The notes: generated by a model not told the origin, from the sequence alone. DNA of 64,000 bases from an uncultured Bacteroidota bacterium (GCA_903839875.1 CAIMDZ010000217.1:1-64000); one strand, 5' to 3'; positions 42,724 to 50,795 are shown, counted from the first letter of the stretch. Made by a program: numbers and translations.

Positions 42724-42763
42724 ATTCCACGAATTATTATTTTTATTCGCTAAAAATTTCCAA

Positions 42764-43330
42764 ATGTTTATAGAACCATACAGGAATGGAAATCAAAAGG
42801 GGTGGATAGAAATTATAAGCGGATGTATGTTTTCCGGGAAGACAGAAGAGCTGATCCGCAGGCTGAGACGTGTGCAGATAGCCGGGCTGAAGGCCGAAAT
42901 ATTTAAGCCTGCCATGGAAAAGCGCTTTGATGCTATTGATATTGTTTCTCATGATTCAAGAAGGATAAAGTCAACACCCGTTGTTAACTATTTTAATATT
43001 CTTTTACTTTCAGAAGATGTGGATGTGGTGGGTATAGATGAGGCGCAATTCTTTGATGAAGGTATTGTTGAGGTTGCTGATGAGATAGCCCTTAGGGGAA
43101 CCAGGGTAATTGTAGCCGGGCTGGATATGGACTTTACCGGTAAGCCTTTCGGGCCAATGCCGGCTTTGCTTGCCAAGGCGGAATATGTTACCAAGCTACA
43201 GGCTATATGCGCCAAATGTGGCGATAATGCCAGCTATTCATACAGGATACCCAAAATTGACGACCGGGTATTGCTGGGAGAGAACGACGTGTATGAACCG
43301 AGGTGCAGGAAGTGTTTTTATGGCAAGTAA
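42764..43330 (+). CDS. tdk: Thymidine kinase
   Basis: Phosphorylates thymidine to dTMP for salvage, in the cytosol. 188 residues. The P-loop GCMFSGKT is at about 20-27, DEAQFF is the Walker B-like Asp-Glu, and the zinc site is formed by CAKC and CRKC at the end. I chose the ATG at [10 protein letters not shown] because the 33 earlier codons overlap the upstream barrel gene's stop and do not match the family. The stop TAA merges into a heptamer array. Confidence 0.95.
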   Translation: MFIEPYRNGNQKGWIEIISGCMFSGKTEELIRRLRRVQIAGLKAEIFKPAMEKRFDAIDIVSHDSRRIKSTPVVNYFNILLLSEDVDVVGIDEAQFFDEGIVEVADEIALRGTRVIVAGLDMDFTGKPFGPMPALLAKAEYVTKLQAICAKCGDNASYSYRIPKIDDRVLLGENDVYEPRCRKCFYGK

Positions 43331-43378
43331 ACTGAAAACTGTCAACTGGAAACTGTCAACTGGAAACTGCCAACTGCG
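43330..43378. repeat. AACTGNN heptamer array, seven units
   Basis: AACTGAA-AACTGTC-AACTGGA-AACTGTC-AACTGGA-AACTGCC-AACTGCG. The first base is the last base of the tdk stop codon. It occupies most of the 74-bp gap before the TolC gene. Confidence 0.9.
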
Positions 43379-43392
43379 AATTGAAATTTGTT

Positions 43393-43400
43393 TACTTTTG
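43393..43400 (+). promoter_or_regulatory. Candidate -7 box (TACTTTTG) of the TolC gene
   Basis: Exact TAnnTTTG match ending only four bases before the ATG at 43405, so the message would be leaderless or start inside the first codons. Confidence 0.4.
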
Positions 43401-43404
43401 CGTT

Positions 43405-44850
43405 ATGCGCTTAGTTTTAGCCATCCTTACAGCATTTTTGTTTTATAATACTACTACGCAGGCACAGGCCGGTAGTGGAATTGATAATTTATGGACATTG
43501 CAGCATTGTGTGCAGTATGCCATTGAACATAATATTTCCATAAAGCAGGATTCTCTTACAGCACGCCTTGCGAGGAATACCCTGCTGCAAAGCAGGTTAT
43601 CGCAATTGCCGGTATTGAGCGCAAACGGCAGTTATGGCAAGAGCTTTGGCCGGTCAGTTAATCCTACTACAAACCAGTTTGTGGATATTAGCTATGACTT
43701 TGTAAGTGTATCCGGTAATGGCAGCCTGCTGCTGTTTGGCTGGAACCAGGTTCACAATACGATTGCCCGCAACAGGTATGCCCTCGAAGCCAATCTTGCC
43801 GACCTTGATCAATTAAAGGATGATATTTCGGTAAATGTTGCCAATGGCTTCCTTACCTCATTGCTAGCCAAGGAGCAAATAAATGTGAGTACCAACCAGG
43901 TAAATCTTACCAAGGCGCAACTTACCCAGACAAGGGCATTTGCCGAGGCAGGCCGGCTTCCGGAACTAAATGTAGCCCAACTTGAATCGCAACTGGCAAC
44001 TGACAGCGCTAATCTTATCAACTCCATTGCCAATTATAACTCTGCTATACTGGACCTGAAAACGACCCTAAACCTCGATTTTGAAACGCCATTCAACATA
44101 CAGGTGCCGGAAGTGGAGCCTGCTGACCAGCTATTAGTGACTATTATGCAACCAGAGGAAATCTATAAAAAGGCACGGACTCATTTTGGTTCTATAAAAG
44201 GCAGCCAGTTCCGTGTGAACGCTGCTGAAAAAGGATTGGCGGCAGCCAAGGGTAATTTATTACCACAGTTTGCGCTCAATTACCAGGTAGGTACCAACTG
44301 GGCAAACAATTATTATAACTACATCAGCAGTCCGGATGGATATAAAGAAGTCGGGATTACAGACAGTATTTCGGGTAAAGTGTACCCGGTGTATGCTCCT
44401 GTTTACAAGACTGTAAGTTCAACTATGCCATTCAATTCACAACTAAGCAACAACTTCCGCCAACTGGTATCGCTTGGAGTAAATATCCCGATATTCAATG
44501 CATGGCAATCGCAGTATTCCGTGCGGCAGGCTAAAATTAACCTTGCCCAGCAACAGCTTACAGAGTATAACGCGGAACTGACACTAAAACAAAATGTGTA
44601 CAAGGCCCACAACAATGCTATTAACAGCATACAGAAGTATAATGCGGCCAGGCGGGCCTATGATGCCTCTGCCCGTGCACTTGACTTTGCCCGCAAGCGT
44701 TACGACCTGGGCCTTACCAGCACCGTAGACCTTCTTGTGACCCAGAACCAGGAATTCGTTGCGGCATCCAATTTTATCAGCGCTAAGTACGATCTCATTT
44801 TCAAGCTTAAAGTAATAGACTATTACCTGGGCAAGGAGCTAAAATTATAA
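43405..44850 (+). CDS. TolC-type outer-membrane efflux channel
   Basis: Outer-membrane duct of tripartite efflux or type I secretion, 481 residues. The ATG at MRLVLAIL starts a signal peptide ending TTQAQ; the frame begins eight codons upstream with TTG. The OEP repeats are visible: QHCVQYAIEHNISIKQDS near the N-terminus, long amphipathic helices (LTKAQLTQTRAFAEAGRLPE) and the second copy before YDLGLTSTVDLLVTQNQEF. It stands without MFP and RND partners, followed immediately (3 bp) by an inositol-phosphatase-like gene. Confidence 0.92.
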   Translation: MRLVLAILTAFLFYNTTTQAQAGSGIDNLWTLQHCVQYAIEHNISIKQDSLTARLARNTLLQSRLSQLPVLSANGSYGKSFGRSVNPTTNQFVDISYDFVSVSGNGSLLLFGWNQVHNTIARNRYALEANLADLDQLKDDISVNVANGFLTSLLAKEQINVSTNQVNLTKAQLTQTRAFAEAGRLPELNVAQLESQLATDSANLINSIANYNSAILDLKTTLNLDFETPFNIQVPEVEPADQLLVTIMQPEEIYKKARTHFGSIKGSQFRVNAAEKGLAAAKGNLLPQFALNYQVGTNWANNYYNYISSPDGYKEVGITDSISGKVYPVYAPVYKTVSSTMPFNSQLSNNFRQLVSLGVNIPIFNAWQSQYSVRQAKINLAQQQLTEYNAELTLKQNVYKAHNNAINSIQKYNAARRAYDASARALDFARKRYDLGLTSTVDLLVTQNQEFVAASNFISAKYDLIFKLKVIDYYLGKELKL

Positions 44851-44853
44851 TGA

Positions 44854-45630
44854 ATGGATGAACTAAAGGATGTATTGCTTCTTGCAACTAAAGAAGCCGG
44901 TAAAATAATTCTGCAATACTTTAATACTGCCTTTAAAATAGACCATAAAGAGGGCATTAATAACCTGGTGACTGAAGTAGATAAACTGTCGGAGGATAAG
45001 ATCATTGAGGTTATCAGGGCTGCGTATCCGGCACATACCATCATAAGTGAAGAAGTAGGTGAGCTGATACAGTCATCTGATTATCAATGGATCATAGACC
45101 CGATTGACGGGACGGTAAATTTCGCACATGGCATACCCATTTGCTGTGTGAGTATCGGGTTGATGCATTTTAATGAGTTGATTTTAGGGGCGGTTTATAA
45201 CCCGATGATGGATGAATTGTTTCTTGCCGAACGGGGCAAGGGCGCCACGCTCAATGGCATGCCGATCAGCGTTTCTGCCAAGCGCGATTTTAAAACAGCC
45301 TGCCTGGTAACGGGTTTCCCGTATAAATGGCCGGATAATACAGAGCACCCAATAAAAGTGTTTGAACGCATAGTACTTGAGGGTCTTCCTGTTCGCCGTC
45401 TTGGCTCTGCTGCTATTGACCTTTGCTGGGTAGCCTGCGGAAGGTTTGACGGATTCTGGGAATACAATCTTAATGCATGGGATGTAGCTGCTGGCTACCT
45501 CATACTGCTGGAGGCCGGCGGTAAGATCACTGATTTTGACGGGGCTGTTTATAATGTCTTTGAAAAGGAGACACTGGCAACTAACGGGCTGATACATGAA
45601 CAGATGCTTAAGGTGATAAGGAAGAAGTAG
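44854..45630 (+). CDS. Inositol monophosphatase-family phosphatase
   Basis: Mg2+-dependent phosphomonoesterase, 258 residues. Metal-site motifs are complete: VTEVDKLSE, IISEEVGE (second acidic pair), DPIDGTVNFAHGIP (the DxxDGT signature), and WDVAAGYLILLEAGG near the C-terminus. Family members dephosphorylate inositol-1-phosphate or act as SuhB-like regulators, or convert 3'-phosphoadenosine 5'-phosphate (CysQ). By eye it is closest to the IMPase/SuhB branch. It starts three bases after the TolC stop. Confidence 0.9.
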   Translation: MDELKDVLLLATKEAGKIILQYFNTAFKIDHKEGINNLVTEVDKLSEDKIIEVIRAAYPAHTIISEEVGELIQSSDYQWIIDPIDGTVNFAHGIPICCVSIGLMHFNELILGAVYNPMMDELFLAERGKGATLNGMPISVSAKRDFKTACLVTGFPYKWPDNTEHPIKVFERIVLEGLPVRRLGSAAIDLCWVACGRFDGFWEYNLNAWDVAAGYLILLEAGGKITDFDGAVYNVFEKETLATNGLIHEQMLKVIRKK

Positions 45631-45631
45631 A

Positions 45632-45659
45632 TTTTTGGAATTTGTATTTGGGAATTTGT
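45632..45659. repeat. Heptamer-like array (TTTGG/AATTTGT units)
   Basis: TTTTTGG-AATTTGT-ATTTGGG-AATTTGT, four roughly heptameric units starting two bases after the phosphatase stop. GGAATTTG recurs with a 14-bp shift. It is less regular than the other arrays. Confidence 0.4.
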
Positions 45660-45841
45660 CTCAGGAATTATTTTGTCAACGATCCTCAGCGGGATCCATC
45701 CGGATCATGCAATACTGAATTGAGTGAAATTGAAGTATGCATGGGTGCCAGGCAAGAGACAATGTTTTACATATTGAAGAAAATTCATTTTCTGAAACAA
45801 AAAAATTGTTATCTTGCAGTTAGGACGTAATAATTAATCTT

Positions 45842-46061
45842 ATGCATGATGATGAATTTTACTTGATTGTAAGTTCTGTTCTTGCGCTTGTGATGAATTT
45901 TTTATTGGTAGGAAAAAGCAGAACAACTGGAATTTATAGTAATCACCCAGATTATTTACAGTGCAGCCTTTTGCATCTGGATTTTTTTTATTGCTCATAG
46001 TTATGGAGGCCCTGCTCCTTATTTTACTTTCTCTTATTCAACTGGGCACATGCTTTGCTAA
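45842..46061 (+). pseudogene. Possible frameshifted remnant of a small membrane protein
   Basis: ATGCATGATGATG opens MHDDEFYLIVSSVLALVMNF with a hydrophobic helix. At about residue 37 the frame is lost, but a +1 frame continues with another hydrophobic stretch (IIYSAAFCIWIFFIAHSYGG) before a stop at 46059-46061. Two-frame membrane character is suggestive only. The family is unknown and both parts may be chance. Confidence 0.25.
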
Positions 46062-46183
46062 TTGCATTGGGATTGGTAATTAATTTTTTCCGGAGGCAAT
46101 GATGAATTTAGTCGAAAGTTGCTGTTGGTTGAAGTTTAAGCTTAATATCTTTTTTCAACTGCAATGCCAGCTACCCCCACCGA

Positions 46184-46217
46184 ATCGTTTCAGAATTGTA
46201 CATTTGTGCAATTTTAT
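46184..46217 (-). repeat. Inverted-orientation copy of the 1-208 repeat core
   Basis: Read on the minus strand, ATAAAATTGCACA-AATGTA-CAATTCTGAAACGAT matches 106-139 (ATAAAATTGCACA-GGTGTG-CAATTCTGAAACGAT) except for three bases in the six-base centre. It lies 86 bases upstream of tsaD. Confidence 0.85.
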
Positions 46218-46272
46218 ACAATAGTAATTTGGCAGGTAAAAAAAAGGTTACTTCTCTTTATCCCCTTTCAGG

Positions 46273-46280
46273 TAACTTTG
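46273..46280 (+). promoter_or_regulatory. Candidate -7 box (TAACTTTG) of tsaD
   Basis: Exact TAnnTTTG match 22 bases before the tsaD ATG. A second, weaker box TACTTTCG lies at 46285-46292. Confidence 0.5.
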
Positions 46281-46302
46281 TGTTTACTTTCGGGGTTAAT
46301 AC

Positions 46303-47313
46303 ATGCCTAAACAAATAAATATACTGGCTATTGAGTCATCGTGCGATGAGACAAGTGCAGCGGTGGTGCGGGATGGGAAGGTGCTGAGTAACGAGATAGC
46401 TACTCAGCAGGTGCATGAGCGGTTTGGCGGGGTGGTGCCGGAATTGGCATCGCGGGCGCATATGCAGAATATTGTGCCGGTAGTGGATGCCGCGCTGACG
46501 GATGCAGGATTGGATAAAAAGGATATTTCGGGAGTGGCTTTTACTCAGGCGCCGGGATTGCTGGGGTCGTTGCTGGTAGGAGCATGTTTTGCCAAGGCTT
46601 TCGCGCAGGCGTTGAATGTTCCGCTGATTGCGGTGCACCATATGCAGGCGCATGTACTGGCTCATTTTATTGATGATAGTCCGGAGTTCCCGTTCCTGTG
46701 CCTGACGGTTTCGGGGGGGCATACGCAAATAGTTTTATGCCGCAGCCACCTGGATATGGAGGTGTTGGGGGAGACGATAGATGATGCTGCGGGTGAGGCT
46801 TTTGATAAGGTGGCAAAGATGCTGGGGCTGCCTTATCCGGGGGGGCCACTGGTAGATAAGTATGCTGCGATGGGGGACCCGATGAAATTTAAATTCCCGA
46901 TTGCGGAGATGAAGGGCTATTCATTTAGTTTCAGCGGCATCAAAACTTCGGTGCTCTATTTTTTGCAGGCGAATAAAAAAATGAACCCGGATTTTATTGA
47001 GCACAACCTGTATGATATATGCGCAAGCGTGCAGTACACGATTATAAAGACGCTGATGACCAAACTGAAAAAGGCTGCGAAGGAACATGGCATAAAGCAG
47101 GTGGGTATAGCGGGCGGTGTATCGGCTAATAGCGGATTGAGGAAGGCTATAAATGAAACAGGTGCAGAGCTGGGCTGGAAGGTGTACATACCAAAGTTTG
47201 AATACTGCACAGACAATGCAGCTATGATAGGGATTACGGGTTATTATAAATATCTAAAAGGTAACTTTGCGGATATGTCGGTTAGTCCGACAGCGCGGGC
47301 AACATGGCAATGA
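46303..47313 (+). CDS. tsaD: tRNA N6-threonylcarbamoyladenosine synthase subunit TsaD
   Basis: Transfers the threonylcarbamoyl group to A37 of ANN-decoding tRNAs, in a complex with TsaB and TsaE. 336 residues. ESSCDETSAAVV at the N-terminus, metal-binding HHMQAHVLAH at about 110-119, LTVSGGHTQIVL and the late DNAAMIG with its Asp fit the Kae1/Qri7 family throughout. It overlaps the next gene by ten bases. tsaB and tsaE are not in the window. Confidence 0.97.
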   Translation: MPKQINILAIESSCDETSAAVVRDGKVLSNEIATQQVHERFGGVVPELASRAHMQNIVPVVDAALTDAGLDKKDISGVAFTQAPGLLGSLLVGACFAKAFAQALNVPLIAVHHMQAHVLAHFIDDSPEFPFLCLTVSGGHTQIVLCRSHLDMEVLGETIDDAAGEAFDKVAKMLGLPYPGGPLVDKYAAMGDPMKFKFPIAEMKGYSFSFSGIKTSVLYFLQANKKMNPDFIEHNLYDICASVQYTIIKTLMTKLKKAAKEHGIKQVGIAGGVSANSGLRKAINETGAELGWKVYIPKFEYCTDNAAMIGITGYYKYLKGNFADMSVSPTARATWQ

Positions 47314-48023
47314 GCAACAATTATTTCCAGTTCAAACGGTTCAGGATAGGGCAGGAGCGGTGCGCTATGAAGGTGACAACAGATGCATGCATACTGGGCG
47401 CATGGACGCCTGTATTCCCGGGGTTGAAAAGGGTGCTGGATATTGGTACGGGCACGGGTTTGCTGTCGCTGATGCTGGCGCAGCGCAGTTGGGAGATTGC
47501 AATAGATGCGGTAGAGATAGATATGGATGCAGCGCAGCAGGCTAGAGAAAATTTTATGGCGTCGCCCTGGCGGGAACGGTTAAAAATTGTGGAGGGGGAT
47601 GTCAGGGATCATCCGTTTATGGTGAAATATGATCTGATCATTTGTAATCCACCTTTTTTTAATAACAGTCTGCTGAGCAATGATGCCAATAAAATGGTGG
47701 CTCGGCATACGGTGGAGTTAAGTAACAAAGAACTCGCAGATGTAATTCTCGCAAACCTGGCGGAGGATGGGTATGCATCGGTGTTGCTTCCGGTAACGGA
47801 GTATGGGGTTTGGAAGCAATTGGCAGAGGGTGGAGGAATGCATGAGCATGGGGCGCTGTTAATAAAACATAGAGCGGATGCGGAGGTGAAAAGGATTGTG
47901 GGGTTGTTTAGCAAGAGTGAGCCTTCTTTTATGGAAGAGGAGACGCTGGTGATTATGGATGGCGAGGGGAATTATACGGAAGGGTTCAGGGAGTTGCTGA
48001 AGGCGTTTTATCTGGCGTTATAA
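47304..48023 (+). CDS. tRNA1(Val) A37 N6-methyltransferase-like (TrmN6/YfiC)
   Basis: 239-residue Rossmann methyltransferase. The SAM motif is VLDIGTGTGLLSLMLA, and the catalytic DLIICNPPFF (NPPF) is typical of N6-adenine and MraW-type tRNA methyltransferases; KVTTDACILGAW near the start fits the YfiC group (VGTDGVLLGAW pattern). YfiC methylates A37 of tRNA1(Val). The gene overlaps the tsaD stop by ten bases, so the two tRNA-A37 modification genes are translationally coupled. Confidence 0.9.
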   Translation: MAMSNNYFQFKRFRIGQERCAMKVTTDACILGAWTPVFPGLKRVLDIGTGTGLLSLMLAQRSWEIAIDAVEIDMDAAQQARENFMASPWRERLKIVEGDVRDHPFMVKYDLIICNPPFFNNSLLSNDANKMVARHTVELSNKELADVILANLAEDGYASVLLPVTEYGVWKQLAEGGGMHEHGALLIKHRADAEVKRIVGLFSKSEPSFMEEETLVIMDGEGNYTEGFRELLKAFYLAL

Positions 48024-48328
48024 CGTTGTCGCGGGGAGCGGTTTTCACGCAAAGACGCAAAAGGAGGTTTCCGGTGTTGTGTTTTTAAGCTCGCATCGGG
48101 GTTGCGAAATAACCCCGGGCTTTTATAAATGGAGTTGTTTGGTATGTGGAAATGTCCGGCGCGAAAGTTGTTGGTGGGGACACCCACAACGGCGGAAAAT
48201 GCATTGTTACTGTGGGGTGTGAAAAATGGTCTCCCGCAAAGGCGCAGAGGCGCAAAGACGAGAGTTGTTGTGTTGTGTTTTTAAGGGCGCAAAGGTGTGG
48301 TGTCAAAGTCTCGTGCAAAGATACATTC
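48024..48328. repeat. Intergenic repeat region with octamer units, no gene
   Basis: GCAAAGGC-GCAGAGGC-GCAAAGAC (48236-48259) is an octamer array. GTTGTGTTTTTAAG occurs at 48076-48089 and 48272-48285, and a shortened version at about 49863. Frames crossing this stretch on either strand are built of these repeats and are not genes. Confidence 0.65.
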
Positions 48329-48781
48329 TTATACCTTGGGTGCATCTTTGTCTAATGGGAAGGGTGGAAGTTTTATTATTTTGGGGCTGAAGAGGAAGTA
48401 AATAGCTGTCATCATCCAGCCTGCCCAGATGAGGTAGAAGCCGGCATGGAAATGGTGGCCCAGCAGTTGATGCGTATAGTCGTCCTGGAAATCGTAGCAG
48501 GTGAGGTAAAGACCACCTACGGCTGCAAGCAGGAGGATGAAATGTATGATGCGGCCAATGACCACATGGGTCATTTGATATAAAGTAAAGTGGATGAAGA
48601 AGAAAATAAGCTGAACGATAAAAACTGCAATAGCGCCCTGCCACCAGATTTTTGTGATATTGTAACCTTTGTGGAATAAGCTAATGCCCACTTTGGCTAT
48701 CCACCTGGATTCAGCCATGAGGCAACCTGAAGCAATGGAAAGTGCGGCGAGTAACAGTATAAGAATGAATGAGCGTTTCAT
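48329..48781 (-). CDS. Four-helix membrane protein of unknown function
   Basis: 150 residues with hydrophobic segments near 3-22, 40-62, 70-94 and 116-136; several His/Trp (GHHFHAGFYLIWAGWM) sit in the last loop and helix. The ATG (MKRSFIL) was chosen over an in-frame GTG two codons upstream. No family recognised. It is alone on its strand next to repeat-rich spaces. Confidence 0.5.
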   Translation of the reverse strand: MKRSFILILLLAALSIASGCLMAESRWIAKVGISLFHKGYNITKIWWQGAIAVFIVQLIFFFIHFTLYQMTHVVIGRIIHFILLLAAVGGLYLTCYDFQDDYTHQLLGHHFHAGFYLIWAGWMMTAIYFLFSPKIIKLPPFPLDKDAPKV

Positions 48782-48900
48782 CTTCACAAAAATGTTTTAT
48801 ACTTCAAGAGGCATATATCTGTGCAAAAAAGTTTCATCCCGCACGTGCGGGACTAAATTTCATTTCATTTTTACTACACTCGCGTCACGTTTTTAAGCTC

Positions 48901-48928
48901 GCAAAGCACTTATTGATCAATGCACAAA
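48901..48928. repeat. 28-bp dispersed intergenic repeat, copy B
   Basis: 26 of 28 positions match 18845-18872. It is preceded by GTTTTTAAGCTC, shared with the GTTGTGTTTTTAAG family at 48076. Confidence 0.75.
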
Positions 48929-48957
48929 TTTACCCCGTTTACAGTATAACAAAGAAA

Positions 48958-49773
48958 TTATTTTCTTCCTGATTTTTTGCCGGTGGCAGTATTTTTATTT
49001 ACCGGCTTGGCTTTTATATACACCAGTTTGATGTTGCTTTTGTCGGTCTGGCGTTCGTCTATATCAAAGTGTTTGGTGCTTTTTATAAGCTGGCCTAATT
49101 TTTTAAACCCATAATTGCGCGGATCGAAATCAGGATGTTTTTTAAGGAGCATGGTACCCACATCGCCAAGGAAGGCCCATCCTGCTTCGTCGGCGAGGTC
49201 GCTGATGCTGGTTGCGATGAGCTGTATGGTTTTCTGGTCGAGGTGTTTTACGGTATTTGTTTTTGGTTCTTCTTCTTTTTTGTCTTCTTCTTTGGAGACT
49301 TGTTCAGGAAGTTCGTGCAGGACTTCGGGAGCCTGGGAAAGGATCTCGATGTAGATGAATTTGTCACAGGCAGCTATGAAAGGGGAGGGTGTTTTCTTCT
49401 GGCCCATTCCTATCACCTTTACTCCCGCTTCGCGCAGCCTTAATGCAAGCCGTGTGAAATCACTGTCGCTGGAAATGATGCAGAACCCATCTACCTTGCC
49501 GGTATAGAGTATATCCATGGCATCAATGATCATGGCCGAGTCGGTGGCATTTTTTCCGGTGGTGTAGCTATATTGCTGGATGGGTGTGATGGCATTCTCC
49601 AGCAGCACAGACTTCCATCCTGAAACAGTAGGTTTGGTCCAGTCGCCATAGATGCGTTTAAAGGTGGGTGTGCCATATTTGGCGATCTCTTCCATCATAC
49701 CTTTTACATTGGCATAAGGAACGTTGTCTGCATCTATGAGTACTGCAAATCTTAATTCGTTGAAGTTTTGCAT
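48958..49773 (-). CDS. NYN-domain RNase-like protein with C-terminal OST-HTH/LOTUS domain
   Basis: 271 residues. The N-terminal NYN/PIN-like nuclease domain (about 1-145) shows the acidic pattern LIDADNVPYANV, NATDSAMIIDAMDI and IISSDSDFTRLALRLREAG, with the typical Asp ladder. An acidic, Lys-rich linker (about 155-175) follows, then a LOTUS/OST-HTH domain (about 180-250: LIATSISDLADEAGWAFLGD, DPRNYGFKKLGQLIKS). The tail (KNTATGKKSGRK) is basic. This NYN plus OST-HTH architecture is found in both bacterial and eukaryotic RNA-processing proteins; target RNA is unknown. Confidence 0.9.
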   Translation of the reverse strand: MQNFNELRFAVLIDADNVPYANVKGMMEEIAKYGTPTFKRIYGDWTKPTVSGWKSVLLENAITPIQQYSYTTGKNATDSAMIIDAMDILYTGKVDGFCIISSDSDFTRLALRLREAGVKVIGMGQKKTPSPFIAACDKFIYIEILSQAPEVLHELPEQVSKEEDKKEEEPKTNTVKHLDQKTIQLIATSISDLADEAGWAFLGDVGTMLLKKHPDFDPRNYGFKKLGQLIKSTKHFDIDERQTDKSNIKLVYIKAKPVNKNTATGKKSGRK

Positions 49774-50113
49774 CGGTGTGTATTTTAATATTCGGTGTTA
49801 TACAATTGCCTCTTGCAAACCTGCCTGCCGGTAGGCAGGGGCGCAAAGGCGCAATTTTCTTTGTTGTGTTTTTAGGGGTGCTAAGGAGGTGTACCAATAC
49901 TCATTATAAATTGGTCTGAACTCATTTGCCTATAAACCCCGACTCTCCCGAAAAAAAATCGGGACCTTGTTCCGGGAGGTGTTATTACATCTCCTGTTTT
50001 TGGATCAATCTAACTTTGGTATCAGCATTAAATTATCAGTGTCATAGTGAAAAGTACAAAGAAATCCGGCTATTGTTTTACAGCCGGATTTCTTTTATTA
50101 AAATCCGGAAATA
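49774..50113. repeat. Intergenic repeat region; no gene
   Basis: Contains a CTGCCTGCCGGTAGGCAGG palindrome (49821-49839), GTTGTGTTTTTAG (49863) and a reverse copy of the CCGGAACAAGGTCCCGA repeat (49945-49975), followed by the terminator of the aldolase gene. Confidence 0.6.
50061..50092 (-). terminator. Intrinsic terminator of the transaldolase-like gene
   Basis: Perfect 11-bp stem (GAAATCCGGCT / AGCCGGATTTC), 10-base loop, 21 bases beyond the stop. T-rich on the plus strand and A-rich on the other, so it may work in both directions. Confidence 0.75.
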
Positions 50114-50767
50114 TTATTGCATAGCCTGGGCATCCTTGAGGAACTGTTCGAGGCCAATGTCAGTTAAAGGATGTTTCAGTAATCCAAGAATAGAAGATAA
50201 AGGGCAGGTACATACATCAGCGCCGGCTTCGGCACAGCGGATAATATGGAGCGGGTTGCGGATGGATGCGGCAAGTACCTCGGTCATGAAACCTTGTCCG
50301 TTATAGATGTTTACGATCTGTTCGATCAGTTGAACGCCATCCCAATTGATGTCGTCTATGCGGCCGATAAACGGTGAAACGTAGGTGGCGCCTGCTTTGG
50401 CAGCAAGTATAGCCTGACCGGCAGAAAATACGAGGGTGCAGTTGGTACGGATATCGTTATCTGTAAACCACTTGATGGCTTTAATCCCTTCCTTTATCAT
50501 GGGTACTTTTACGACAATGTTTTTATGGATAGCAGCCAGTTTTTTGCCTTCTTCCACAATACCTGCGAAGGTAGTGCCAAGTACTTCGGCGCTCACGGGC
50601 CCGTCTACCATTTCGCATATGGTCAGGTAATGTTGCATAACGGCATCATGCCCTTTGATACCCTCTTTTGCCATCAGGGATGGATTGGTGGTAACACCAT
50701 CAAGGATACCAAGTTCATGTGCTTCTTTAATCTGAGCAAGATTTGCCGTGTCTATAAAAAATTTCAT
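50114..50767 (-). CDS. Transaldolase / fructose-6-phosphate aldolase-like protein
   Basis: 217-218-residue class I aldolase of the short TalC/FSA group. MKFFIDTANLAQIKEA at the N-terminus with GVTTNPSLMAKEG, the Schiff-base lysine in VVKVPMIKEG, and SPFIGRIDD are the family landmarks. The ATG at MKFFIDTA was chosen because the 11 earlier codons do not match the family. It acts in the pentose phosphate pathway or in dihydroxyacetone metabolism. Upstream is a box TAACTTTG 20 bases before the ATG. Confidence 0.92.
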   Translation of the reverse strand: MKFFIDTANLAQIKEAHELGILDGVTTNPSLMAKEGIKGHDAVMQHYLTICEMVDGPVSAEVLGTTFAGIVEEGKKLAAIHKNIVVKVPMIKEGIKAIKWFTDNDIRTNCTLVFSAGQAILAAKAGATYVSPFIGRIDDINWDGVQLIEQIVNIYNGQGFMTEVLAASIRNPLHIIRCAEAGADVCTCPLSSILGLLKHPLTDIGLEQFLKDAQAMQ

Positions 50768-50787
50768 ATTATTGATTGTTTCGGAAG

Positions 50788-50795
50788 CAAAGTTA
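50788..50795 (-). promoter_or_regulatory. Candidate -7 box (TAACTTTG) of the aldolase gene
   Basis: Exact TAnnTTTG match on the minus strand, 20 bases before the ATG. The divergent space up to 51357 holds no gene. Confidence 0.5.

Larger units (their letters stand above)
45660..46302. other. Intergenic region with possible gene relic and dispersed repeat
   Basis: No intact gene is visible in about 640 bp. A short membrane-protein-like relic is annotated separately, and a copy of the left-edge palindromic repeat occurs at 46184-46217. Confidence 0.45.

Noticed and set aside
45642-45830. 62-codon plus-strand frame after the inositol-phosphatase-like gene
   Set aside because: Short, starts in the heptamer-like array and has no homology-like features.
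48085-48345. 86-codon minus-strand frame
   Set aside because: Built from GTTGTGTTTTTAAG and GCAAAGGC-type repeats, so the coding look is an artefact of repeats.
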